DNA of 25,554 nucleotides. It comes from Novosphingobium sp. 9U (lineage in GTDB: Bacteria; Pseudomonadota; Alphaproteobacteria; Sphingomonadales; Sphingomonadaceae). The stretch spans positions 1-25,554 of the forward strand of contig NZ_LR732520.1 of NCBI RefSeq assembly GCF_902506425.1. Direction: 5' to 3'. The notes under the pieces are model-generated. The model was not told where the DNA came from. It searched no databases and saw only the letters and a program-made list of their open reading frames with translations. This document shows positions 1 through 6,954 of this stretch, piece by piece. A program made the position numbers and the translations under genes. Positions within the stretch are counted from its first letter, which is position 1. Every line of letters starts with the position of its first letter.

Positions 1-140
1 CAGGCTGGAAGCTTTAACACGTAGTCGATCAACGTCTGCCGGCGCATCGATCGGCGCACCACTACCGCGCCAGCTGCATCGACGCCAACAATGCTGCACG
101 AGTTCTTGCCGAGATCAACACCAAGGATCACAATAGACAT
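1..140 (-). CDS. IS110-family transposase, N-terminal part (cut by window edge)
   Basis: The reverse strand reads from ATG at 140 to the left edge without a stop. The product begins MSIVILGVDLGKNSCS, the first acidic motif of the IS110 (DEDD, RuvC-like) transposase fold, which carries out strand transfer of the insertion sequence. About 46 residues are visible of a protein that is usually 300-400 long, so the rest lies outside the window. A purine-rich ribosome site (AAGGAG, then GAAGGAA) precedes the start. It belongs to a different IS110 subgroup from the fragment at the right edge, whose ETGPLSVW sequence is of another type. Whether this copy is intact cannot be seen. Confidence 0.85.
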   Translation of the reverse strand, partial: MSIVILGVDLGKNSCSIVGVDAAGAVVVRRSMRRQTLIDYVLKLPA

Positions 141-378
141 CGGTCCGTTCCTTCTCCTTTTCTGACGCCAGCATCATATCCGACGCTGGGGGAAAAGGGG
201 CGGGCCATCCCATAATGAGGGGCAGAGGTTGCGGAGCGCGAAGGGCGGTCTGAACGGCCGCAAATGGGTCCGATTGCTATTCGAACAGCAGCGACCCGGT
301 CATTTAGCGATCCTAACTCTGGTGTTTTGGGTCAACAACGAGGACCACGAGGCGCGACCTCCACATGCGGATGGCATA
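141..378 (-). mobile_element. Probable non-coding end of the IS110 element plus intergenic DNA
   Basis: This stretch lies directly upstream of the leftward IS110 transposase and has no convincing gene. It contains an imperfect inverted repeat, CCAGC near 169 pairing with GCTGG near 186, and then a purine-rich run. In IS110-group elements the DNA upstream of the transposase encodes the bridge RNA, so part of this segment could do so. The outer end of the element could not be located; 240-300 may already be host intergenic DNA. The extent is a guess. Confidence 0.35.
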
Positions 379-1725
379 TCAAGCCGGATCGCTCGCTGCC
401 GGTGGTGCGATTACGTCCGAGACCATCACGCGATTGCGGCCGGCGTGCTTCGCTTTGTAGAGAGCAAGGTCTGCGGCTCGGATGAGCTCACTTGGCTCGC
501 CCACCGCGCCTTGCGGGCCGGCCTTAGCACTGCCGACACCAATGCTGACAGTCACCACGTCTGAGGTGAAGCTGCTTCCGTGGGGAACGCTCAGACCTAC
601 GACACTTGCCCGTATCCGCTCAGCTACGTGCTGCGCCCCAGTGCTGTCCGTGTTGGCTAGGATCACAGCCAGTTCTTCGCCACCGTACCGAAAGGCCGCG
701 TCGCCTGGTCGCTTGATTTTGGCGAGAACGCACTTCGCTATAGCCCGCAGGCAATCGTCGCCGGACAGATGCCCGTACTCGTCGTTGAACTGCTTGAAGT
801 GATCCACGTCAATCATCAGCAAGCTCATCTGCATCTGCTCACGCTGAGTACGGCGCCATTCGCGAGCTAGTGTCTCATCAAAGAGGCGCCGGTTGCCCAG
901 GCCAGTCAAGCCGTCCTGGCGAGCCAGCGCTGTGAGTTCATCTTCAAGCCTCTTCTTCTCAGTGATGTCGCGAGTGACCTTGGCGAACCCGACGTGCTCC
1001 CCCGCATCATTGTAGATCGGTTCGATGATGACATGAGCCCAGAACGGCGATCCGTCCTTGCGAACACGACGAGCCTCAGCTTCGAACTTGCCTGTGTCAA
1101 ACGCGGTCTGCAGTGCGAGTGTCGGTGCCCCGCTGGCCTGATCGTCATGTGTGTAGAAGCGGGAGAAGTGCTGTCCGACGATCTCGGACCACTTGTAACC
1201 CTTAATGGTCTCTGCACCGAGGTTCCAGCTGGTGACATGCCCGTCTATGTCGAGCATGTAGATGGCATAGTCTCGCACGGATTGTACGAGCATGCGGAAT
1301 TGCACCTCGCTATCGAACAGCGCCTGCTCGCGCTTGCGCACCTCCGTTATGTCGCGCGTGATCTTGGCGTAACCGAGCAGTTCACCATCATCGTCGCGAA
1401 TGGGGTCAAGGATGGCGTGAGCCCAGAACTCGCTCCCGTCTCTTCTGACCCTCCAGCCTTCTGCCTCAAAGCGCCCGTCTCTCGCAGCTATCCTCAGCGC
1501 TCGCCCGGGTAAGCCCGCGTCACGATCTTCCCGGCGAAAGAAGCACGAGAAGTGTTGGCCTATAATCTCGTCTGCGAAGTATCCCTTGAAGCGCTGCGCA
1601 CCCGCGTTCCAGGTGACAACCCGCCCCTCGGGATCAAGCATGTAGATGGCGTATTCCGAGATTGAGCCGACCAGCAGCTGCAAGCGTTCATTCGTCAGAT
1701 GCTTGTCGAACTGGAACCCTGTCAT
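379..1725 (-). CDS. PAS-PAS-GGDEF diguanylate cyclase
   Basis: This is a predicted cytoplasmic diguanylate cyclase of 448 residues, making cyclic-di-GMP from two GTP. Two PAS domains (about 20-130 and 145-256) each end in TRDITE. They share so many positions (YAIYMLD, GQHFS, FEAE, FWAH) that they look like an internal duplication. The GGDEF domain covers about 270-435. The active site is GGEEL at 348-352 with metal-binding D306. The inhibitory I-site RPGD (339-342) lies exactly five residues before the active-site motif, so product inhibition should work. No membrane segment or signal peptide is seen, so the PAS pair probably senses an internal ligand or redox state. The ATG at 1725 is preceded by GAGG at good spacing. 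It is separated by about 240 bp from the broken SRAP gene and appears monocistronic. Confidence 0.93.
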   Translation of the reverse strand: MTGFQFDKHLTNERLQLLVGSISEYAIYMLDPEGRVVTWNAGAQRFKGYFADEIIGQHFSCFFRREDRDAGLPGRALRIAARDGRFEAEGWRVRRDGSEFWAHAILDPIRDDDGELLGYAKITRDITEVRKREQALFDSEVQFRMLVQSVRDYAIYMLDIDGHVTSWNLGAETIKGYKWSEIVGQHFSRFYTHDDQASGAPTLALQTAFDTGKFEAEARRVRKDGSPFWAHVIIEPIYNDAGEHVGFAKVTRDITEKKRLEDELTALARQDGLTGLGNRRLFDETLAREWRRTQREQMQMSLLMIDVDHFKQFNDEYGHLSGDDCLRAIAKCVLAKIKRPGDAAFRYGGEELAVILANTDSTGAQHVAERIRASVVGLSVPHGSSFTSDVVTVSIGVGSAKAGPQGAVGEPSELIRAADLALYKAKHAGRNRVMVSDVIAPPAASDPA

Positions 1726-1962
1726 CTAGCCCTCGCAACTGGCTATCACGGCCTTTAGCAGCAGTGCTGCCAACAAAGCAGGTGGTGCTTTCATGTGCAA
1801 GCCGCTCGTGATGCGACCAGAGGCACCTCAGCGCGGTCGGTTGCGCGCGTGGACAGCTGTTTCGCGGTAGGTGCGATATCATTGGAATGCAAAGCCCAAC
1901 CGTTGTGCAAGGGGGACTGCCAGCAGCCGGGCTTTGGCCCCAGGAGAGTGGGACGTTGCCGA

Positions 1963-2619
1963 CTAACCGCCCAACCTTGCAATTACATTGACAGTTTGCG
2001 ACGAGGCGAGCGCTTCACCTCCCAAGGCGCTCGGCTCCAGTGCAACCTCTGTGCTACGTTCAATCAGAAGTGGGGTGGTGCGAGCCTTGCAAAGCTGCAG
2101 CGCAGCGGCGGCCTTTCCCCGTGTCCACTGCTCCCAATCCTTTTGGGCGAGAATGACTGGCATCTGTCGGCCGCAACCATCGGCCGTGATCACCATCGAG
2201 TACGAGTCCCCCCAGTCGTCCGTCTGCCGCCAGATTCCTGCTACTGCGATGAGCTCGTCGCCCGCCACCTGGTACCAAGTCCAAGTCATGTCGCCGCGCT
2301 CGCCCCCAGCTTCAGCCCATGCCGAAATCGGGATCAGGCAACGACGGAACCGGAAGCTCTCCTTTCACATGGAGAAGGTGCGCAGCTTGTTTGCCCGGAC
2401 GTTGGTCACCGGCTTGGACTTCAGTGCCCTGCCAGTCCTAGGGCTGATCTCCTGACGAGGGAAGCCCCAAGCCATTGTGCGTACTTCGTCGCCTACGACG
2501 ACCAGTCCTTGGTCACCGGGGAAGATAAGGCTTGCAAAAGTCCTCAAGGCCGATGGCGACGCGCCAAAGCTGCTCGCCACTTGCTCGGTCGACTTGCTAA
2601 GACGGTAGACGTTGCACAT
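1963..2619 (-). pseudogene. SRAP (SOS response-associated peptidase, YedK/HMCES-like), interrupted by TGA
   Basis: SRAP proteins protect abasic sites in single-stranded DNA by a covalent bond from Cys2. The reading frame starts MCNVYRL, keeping Cys2, and shows the family blocks MAWGFPR and VTNVRANKLR. At codon 85 a TGA (2365-2367) stops it. The same frame then continues KESFRFRRCLIPISAWAEAGG, a clear family block, and on through WYQVAGDELIAVAGIW and QMPVILAQKDW to 1963. The stop sits where relatives have Trp (an FW motif). The segment before MPVIL is shorter than usual and lacks the family's catalytic His (normally an HDRMP-like motif). Both defects point to a decayed gene. A perfect TTGACA lies about 35 bp upstream of the start, but no good -10 follows. 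The 84-residue N-terminal piece could still be translated. Confidence 0.85.
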
Positions 2620-2882
2620 CGTGCTCGAGCATCGCTACGTTGCGCCAAATGTCAATTACGACAACAGGTTGATCACGGGTGGAGCGCCAGCCTGAGCGAT
2701 CTGCTTCAACAAGCCGGCGCAGAGCTGTACCGGGTCAAAGGAGCAAGAAAGAAGCTGCAATTGGCGACAGCCGTTTGAACACCTGCTGTTGCAAGTAGAA
2801 GAGCCTACCGAACTAGCCAGCGCGGGTAGCGCGTCAGGGGTACGCGGCGATTACAATGAAAGAGGGCGCTCGGTGTGCGTCA

Positions 2883-3059
2883 TCAGCGCAGCTTCTGCCA
2901 GCTATGGTCCACCGTTCCCGTAGCTCGTTCATGTGCTAAGCGTTGACTCACCACTTCGTCGAGCCGCGCGCCTACACGCCATCTTTGTGCTTGTAAGCGC
3001 AGGATCTTTTGGTCGATCTTCTGGATCTGCTCGCGCAAGCAGGCTTCCGACTGGTGCAT
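2883..3059 (-). CDS. Small coiled-coil hypothetical protein (58 aa)
   Basis: The family is not recognised. ATG at 3059 is preceded by a strong ribosome site (AGGAG, seven bases upstream), which favours it over an in-frame start eight codons earlier. The product is short, polar and probably helical: REQIQKIDQKILRLQAQRWR has a heptad-like pattern suited to a coiled coil. No signal peptide, membrane segment or cysteine motif is seen. It lies between the broken SRAP gene and the left end of the repeated helicase module and reads away from the module. Coding status rests mainly on the ribosome site and the helical pattern. Confidence 0.5.
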   Translation of the reverse strand: MHQSEACLREQIQKIDQKILRLQAQRWRVGARLDEVVSQRLAHERATGTVDHSWQKLR

Positions 3060-3099
3060 GTTCGTCTCCTGACCGGACTGCACTCTGGCGCGCTGGGCG

Positions 3100-3143
3100 C
3101 TTCTCGCCCGAGAAGACCGGCGAGAGACGAATCTCTCGCCGGT
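3100..3143. repeat. Two tandem hairpins at the left end of the module
   Basis: Hairpin one is CTTCTCG-CC-CGAGAAG (3100-3115). Hairpin two follows at once: ACCGGCGAGAG, loop ACGAAT, CTCTCGCCGGT (3116-3143), an 11-bp perfect stem. Copy 2 keeps both (23536-23551 and 23552-23579). Its first hairpin has changed centre but still pairs, and its second has one mismatch. There is no T-run, so a simple terminator is unlikely. An element end, a REP-like repeat or a protein-binding site are options. Confidence 0.7.
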
Positions 3144-3235
3144 AGTGGATGAGGATGTTCAGGAACTCTGAACTTCCTCGGGTCGCCTCTTCAAAGGCTT
3201 GCGCTTAGTACCAGGCCTTAACTGCTGTTGCTCGA

Positions 3236-3466
3236 TCAGCCACGCCTTCTGGTCCGCCGCGAGATCTGCGGAGCAGAGCTTGCGCGTCGCTGCGCATAAG
3301 CAATGGCCGACAGCGGCACACTGTCGTGAGCCGCCCAGAACTCGGCGAGGATGTCGCGCTGAGCAGGCGTGCTGGTGATGCGGTGTGCTAGTTCTTGATA
3401 GCCTGACCGAGGCTGCCGGTGCGAAGATCGTTTTACAGTTACCTTGCTCTCAACGGCCTCGGTCAT
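3236..3466 (-). CDS. Hypothetical protein of the repeated module (76 aa), copy 1
   Basis: The family is not recognised. ATG at 3466 follows GGGGGAG about ten bases upstream; the longer open frame upstream of it lacks support. The product (MTEAVESKVTVKRSSH...) is basic, with a middle block TPAQRDILAEFWAAHDSVPLSAIAYAQRR and an Arg-rich end. Copy 2 encodes a protein of equal length (23671-23901) with many amino-acid changes. Another frame over the C-terminal part also reads well (ADQKAWLIEQQQLRPGTKRK), and small indels between copies fall just beyond it, so the true product may have been longer before a frameshift. It is divergent from the helicase gene with 249 bp between them. Confidence 0.4.
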   Translation of the reverse strand: MTEAVESKVTVKRSSHRQPRSGYQELAHRITSTPAQRDILAEFWAAHDSVPLSAIAYAQRRASSAPQISRRTRRRG

Positions 3467-3715
3467 GCGCGGCAAACTCCCCCGTTTGCATTCTCTTGTC
3501 ACCAGGCCAACTCTTATGAGCTCTAGGTGCCGGTGCTGATCTGATTGGACGTTTAGCGCTTCTTGCCGCAACGCTACCAGCATGATTCTGCGTACGGTGA
3601 CGTACCCAGCGGCTGCCGCCATGACGGCATCTTACCGATCTCTCCGCGCGTGCCCGGGCGATTGCAGAGCTAATCGACAGAGCGTTGTCCAACCACATCG
3701 CGCACGTATATTCGG

Positions 3716-5914
3716 ATGATGGCCCTCGGACCTGCCAACCAGACACAGCAGACGGGCATGCGGCCCCATGGCGACCAGATCGCCGGCTCGGTTGAGCGCG
3801 TCACGTTCCACAACGCAGACACTGGCTTTTGCGTTCTTCGGCTGAAGGTCAGGGGCCAGCGCGATCTGGTCACGCTTATTGGTCATGCGGCGGCAATCGG
3901 CGCTGGCGAGTACGTCGAGGCTAGCGGCGTGTGGCTGAACGACCGAAATCACGGCCTCCAGTTCAAGGCCGAGAAGGTCGAGGCGACTGTGCCCACCACG
4001 CTCAAGGGTCTGGAGAAGTATCTCGGATCGGGGATGATCAAGGGTATCGGCCCGGTCTACGCGGCCAAGCTCGTGGCGGCATTCCAGCACGATGTGTTCG
4101 AAGTCATCGAGAAGGAGCCTGAACGCCTCCGAGAGGTGACCGGCATTGGTCCGGTGCGCGAGGCCAAGATCATCAAGGGCTGGAGCGATCAGCGCGCCAT
4201 CCGCGAGATCATCGTCTGGCTCTACAGCCATGGCGTCAGCTCGGCGCGGGCTGTGCGGATCTTCAAGACCTATGGCGAGCAGGCGATCGCCACGATCAAG
4301 GCAGATCCCTATCAACTCGCTCGAGACATCACGGGCATCGGGTTCAAGACCGCCGATGCGATCGCATCGAGCATCGGCTACGGCAAGGAGGATCCACGCC
4401 GTGTCCGCGCGGGTGTCAGCCATGCGCTGACCACTGCGATGGATGATGGCCATTGCGGACTCCCTCGGGACGATCTGCTCAGATCAGGCGCGAAACTCTT
4501 GGAAGTGCCCGAGCCATTGATCGAGCAAGCGCTGGAGGATGAACTTGCCTCCGGCGAGGTGATCTCCGGTGTGACGGAAGGGCGCGAGGTCATGTTCCTC
4601 GCCGGCCTATACCGCGCCGAGCAGTCGATAGCCGATCGGCTGCTCGGCTTGCGCGAAGGTCTGTTGCCATGGCCTGCCATAAACGCCGAGGTGGCGATCC
4701 CCTGGGTCGAGGGCAGAACGGGCTTGGAATTGTCACCAAGCCAGCAGGCAGCGATGCGCCTGGCGCTCTTGTCAAAGACTTGCGTGATTACCGGTGGCCC
4801 TGGTGTAGGCAAGACCACGCTGGTCAACTCGATCCTGAAGACCCTTGCTGCAAAGCGGGTCGTGATAGCTCTTGCCGCTCCGACTGGACGCGCCGCCAAG
4901 CGCCTGGCCGAGTCCAGCGGAATGGAAGCCATGACGCTGCACCGGCTGCTCGAAAGCGATCCAGGAGAGGGTGGCTTCAAGCGCAACGAGCATAACCCGC
5001 TCGAGTGTCAGCTGCTGGTCATCGATGAGGCCAGCATGATCGACGTGATGCTTATGCACGCGACCCTCAAGGCACTACCAGCTGGCGCCGCTTTGCTCCT
5101 GGTCGGAGACGTCGACCAGCTGCCGTCCGTCGGACCTGGGCAGGTTCTGAAGGACGTCATCGCGAGCGGTGCAGTGCCGGTTGTCCGGCTCACCGAGGTG
5201 TTCCGCCAGGCGGCTACAAGCCGCATCATCACCAACGCCCATCGGATCAATGCGGGAACCATGCCGGACCTGTCTGCGAGAGGCGAAGGGGACTTCTTCT
5301 ACGTACAGGCAGACGAGCCCGGGGAGGTTGCGGAGAAAGTGGTGGACCTTGTCTCCCGGCACATTCCCCGGCGCTTCGGCTTTGAAGCGGCCCGCGACAT
5401 CCAGGTTCTCTCGCCCATGCAGCGGGGCGGAGCAGGAGCGCGTGCGCTGAACACGCTGCTACAGCAGCGCATCAATCCGCCAACTGAAGAGTTCGTTGAG
5501 CGCTTTGGCCACCGATATGGACCGGGGGACAAGGTCATGCACATCGTCAACGATCGTGAACGAGACATCTACAACGGCGACCTGGGCGTCGTTACCCGGA
5601 TCGATCATCAAGAGGCTGAGCTAACGGCGATCTTCGGCGAGAACGAAGCCACCTTCGACTTTGGTGAGCTGGACGCTCTCCAGCTCGCCTACGCAACGAC
5701 GATCCACAAATCGCAAGGCTCGGAATACCCCGTCGTGGTTCTCCCGCTAACAATGCAGGCCTACACCATGCTCGGCCGCGAATTGATCTACACGGCCGTG
5801 ACCCGAGCGCGCAAACTCCTCGTCCTGGTCGGGTCGCGAAAAGCGCTCTCCATTGCGGTCAAACAGCGGCAGCCCCGGAGATGGTCACTCCTGCGAGAGC
5901 GGCTCTCCAAGTAG
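3716..5914 (+). CDS. recD2: RecD2-type ATP-dependent DNA helicase (SF1B)
   Basis: This 732-residue protein is a 5'-3' superfamily 1B helicase of the RecD2/TraA type, acting on DNA ends and forks without RecBC. Order: an OB-like N-terminal domain (to about 95), tandem helix-hairpin-helix repeats (GIGPVYAAKL, GIGPVREAKI, GIGFKTADAI; about 105-225), then two RecA-like motor domains. Visible motifs are Walker A GGPGVGKTT (360-368), APTGRAAKRL, Walker B IDEASM with D437-E438, [12 protein letters not shown], a TEVFRQ motif, and late motifs [13 protein letters not shown] and [11 protein letters not shown]. Length fits the family. The start is uncertain: ATG at 3716 and the next codon both lack a good ribosome site, and ATG at 3758 (MRPHGDQIAGSVERVTF) is equally possible. 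A second copy at 24151-25303 is broken, so this is the only copy in the window with Walker A. Confidence 0.95.
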   Translation: MMALGPANQTQQTGMRPHGDQIAGSVERVTFHNADTGFCVLRLKVRGQRDLVTLIGHAAAIGAGEYVEASGVWLNDRNHGLQFKAEKVEATVPTTLKGLEKYLGSGMIKGIGPVYAAKLVAAFQHDVFEVIEKEPERLREVTGIGPVREAKIIKGWSDQRAIREIIVWLYSHGVSSARAVRIFKTYGEQAIATIKADPYQLARDITGIGFKTADAIASSIGYGKEDPRRVRAGVSHALTTAMDDGHCGLPRDDLLRSGAKLLEVPEPLIEQALEDELASGEVISGVTEGREVMFLAGLYRAEQSIADRLLGLREGLLPWPAINAEVAIPWVEGRTGLELSPSQQAAMRLALLSKTCVITGGPGVGKTTLVNSILKTLAAKRVVIALAAPTGRAAKRLAESSGMEAMTLHRLLESDPGEGGFKRNEHNPLECQLLVIDEASMIDVMLMHATLKALPAGAALLLVGDVDQLPSVGPGQVLKDVIASGAVPVVRLTEVFRQAATSRIITNAHRINAGTMPDLSARGEGDFFYVQADEPGEVAEKVVDLVSRHIPRRFGFEAARDIQVLSPMQRGGAGARALNTLLQQRINPPTEEFVERFGHRYGPGDKVMHIVNDRERDIYNGDLGVVTRIDHQEAELTAIFGENEATFDFGELDALQLAYATTIHKSQGSEYPVVVLPLTMQAYTMLGRELIYTAVTRARKLLVLVGSRKALSIAVKQRQPRRWSLLRERLSK

Positions 5915-6057
5915 CAGCAGCGCTCTCGACGAGGTTTGTGGATCGTGCATTCGCGCCTTCAGGCGAGCAGGTAGCGGAGCAGCTAAATCGCATTGCGAAA
6001 ATCAGAACCTTGCTCCGCGTTCTTCGCACTTGCAGCATGACGGTTACGTCAGCATAG
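5915..6057 (+). pseudogene. Truncated IS110-like N-terminal reading frame after recD2, copy 1
   Basis: A frame open from ATG at 5881, overlapping the end of recD2, reads TRFVDRAFAPSGEQVAEQL and stops at TAG 6055-6057. In copy 2 the same frame runs without a stop into ETGPLSVWFFHALTAEGLP, a clear IS110 transposase block. I therefore take 5915-6037 as the damaged beginning of an IS110 gene that in this copy is cut at 6037. The piece lacks the usual start motif with its first acidic residue, and the residues just before ETG fit poorly, so small indels are likely. If this reading is wrong, the segment is simply the non-coding tail of the repeat. Confidence 0.4.
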
Positions 6058-6096
6058 AAGACGAGCCTTTCAGGCATCTTCTTCCAAACTTCATCA

Positions 6097-6127
6097 GGGC
6101 TGGTCTTCGGATCGGCCCTTTCTTTTT
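6097..6127 (+). terminator. Intrinsic terminator with UUCG tetraloop
   Basis: A nine-pair stem GGGCTGGTC / GATCGGCCC (6097-6105 and 6110-6118, two G-U pairs) closes a TTCG loop and is followed by TTTCTTTTT. It would stop rightward transcription arriving from recD2, 183 bp upstream, or from a short transcript starting in between. It lies outside the repeated module, so copy 2 does not have it. Confidence 0.85.
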
Positions 6128-6211
6128 CCAGGGGAGCCAAGATGGTCCGCAACCAAGGCTGGCAAGTTGAACTGCGACCGCTCTTTGGAAACGTGCGGGC
6201 GGCCGGTTAGG

Positions 6212-6703
6212 TCAACAGCAGCCTCCGGTCGGACCTGAACGAATGAGCGAAGTTGGGTAGCAGATATGTGATCCTGAGCGTCCGCATCTAGGCCGATAGG
6301 CGATGCGAAGTGGGGCTGACGGCAGTAAATCCATGCACCATCTGCAGCTTTTCGCAGCCCTGTTACTGCTATTGCGCTGTGGAACCGGGGCCGGCTCCCC
6401 AGGCGTGTGCGAAGTTAGCGCGTGCGCTTCTGCTCGTCCGATGTACGCAGCGATCTCCAAGGTACGATCTTGGCCTTTTGCCGCAACGAAGGCGAGGCGC
6501 CGCTTGACCTTCTTCATGGTCCACTTGCCCGCGGCAAAATTCTGCTCCGCGAGCACCGCTGTGGCTGCATAGAAGGCAGTGGCGAGCAGCGCCTTGCCTT
6601 CGAAGCTGGTAAGATGCCTCACCAGTGGTTTCGCGTTCTTTCGCAGAGCCTTGGGTATTTCGATCCCGCCGACACGCTTTGGCAGCTTCGATGTCTTGGA
6701 CAT
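6212..6703 (-). CDS. Hypothetical basic protein (163 aa), C-terminus possibly frameshifted
   Basis: The function is unknown. ATG at 6703 follows AGAGG at good spacing, so I prefer it to an in-frame start 41 codons earlier. The first 100 residues look real: MSKTSKLPKRVGGIEIPKALRKNAKPLVRHL, then an Ala-rich helical stretch (GKALLATAFYAATAVLAEQ). Small proteins with a KRVAGVKVPK-like start and an Ala-rich helix are, as far as I recall, common in sphingomonads. The last 60 residues are rich in Arg, Cys and Ser and read like out-of-frame sequence, so a frameshift near residue 105 is possible. It is divergent from chrB. Confidence 0.55.
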   Translation of the reverse strand: MSKTSKLPKRVGGIEIPKALRKNAKPLVRHLTSFEGKALLATAFYAATAVLAEQNFAAGKWTMKKVKRRLAFVAAKGQDRTLEIAAYIGRAEAHALTSHTPGEPAPVPQRNSSNRAAKSCRWCMDLLPSAPLRIAYRPRCGRSGSHICYPTSLIRSGPTGGCC

Positions 6704-6903
6704 CACAGACCTCTCGTCGGACACAAAGGTTGCGAAGGACGGTAAGATCCCCGCGACGGCCCTAATCCGCACTCCTGATGACCGACGAAGTGTGCTGGCG
6801 GGAAGCGCTTCTCCAGCTTTCAGCATCGCGGCGGTCGGGATTTCGTTGGCATACGGGCTGGGAGTGGAGCGGCGGGCTGATCAGCAATTTCGAGCACTCG
6901 CGT

Positions 6904-6943
6904 TATGATATAGATGTATCATCCACGTGCGATGTCTGATACA
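6904..6943 (+). promoter_or_regulatory. Probable chr promoter and ChrB-type operator
   Basis: Upstream of chrB there are three related half-sites: TGATATA (6906-6912), TGTATCA (6915-6921) and TGATACA (6937-6943). The last two form an inverted repeat 22 bp centre to centre, two helical turns. ATGATA and TATCAT (6905-6910, 6917-6922) make a second inverted repeat. A good -10 (TATGAT, 6904-6909) overlaps the first half-site; no clear -35 is seen. Chr operons are commonly controlled by their own ChrB, which is released by chromate, so these repeats are the natural operator candidate. Confidence 0.5.
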
Positions 6944-6954
6944 CAAGCATCCAC

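Larger units (their letters stand above)
3100..6037 (+). repeat. Helicase module, copy 1 (direct repeat, intact)
   Basis: This stretch recurs in the same orientation at 23536-25426. It holds two hairpins, a 76-residue leftward ORF, the intact recD2-type gene and an IS110-like tail. The repeat begins exactly at the first hairpin (CTTCTCG) and ends at 6037 (CACTTGCAGCA). Left of the helicase the copies differ by scattered substitutions and small indels. In the part of the helicase gene present in both copies they are about 96 percent identical by eye. From 5561 to 6037 they are identical. Copy 2 is shorter by 1,047 bases, nearly all from one deletion. The outer left end may be a true element end; the right end falls inside a transposase-like frame and is probably a rearrangement breakpoint. 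Confidence 0.95.

Noticed and set aside
994..1512. Forward 172-codon frame inside the PAS-GGDEF gene
   Set aside because: It is antisense to strongly conserved PAS domains; typical of high-GC shadow frames.
1795..2778. A 327-codon forward open frame opposite the SRAP gene
   Set aside because: It is the antisense of recognisable SRAP sequence, is rich in Arg, Ser and Cys without domain pattern, and has no ribosome site.
5859..6152. Reverse-strand 97-codon frame after recD2
   Set aside because: It starts at TTG close beside the terminator and crosses the repeat boundary at 6037, so no conserved product is likely.
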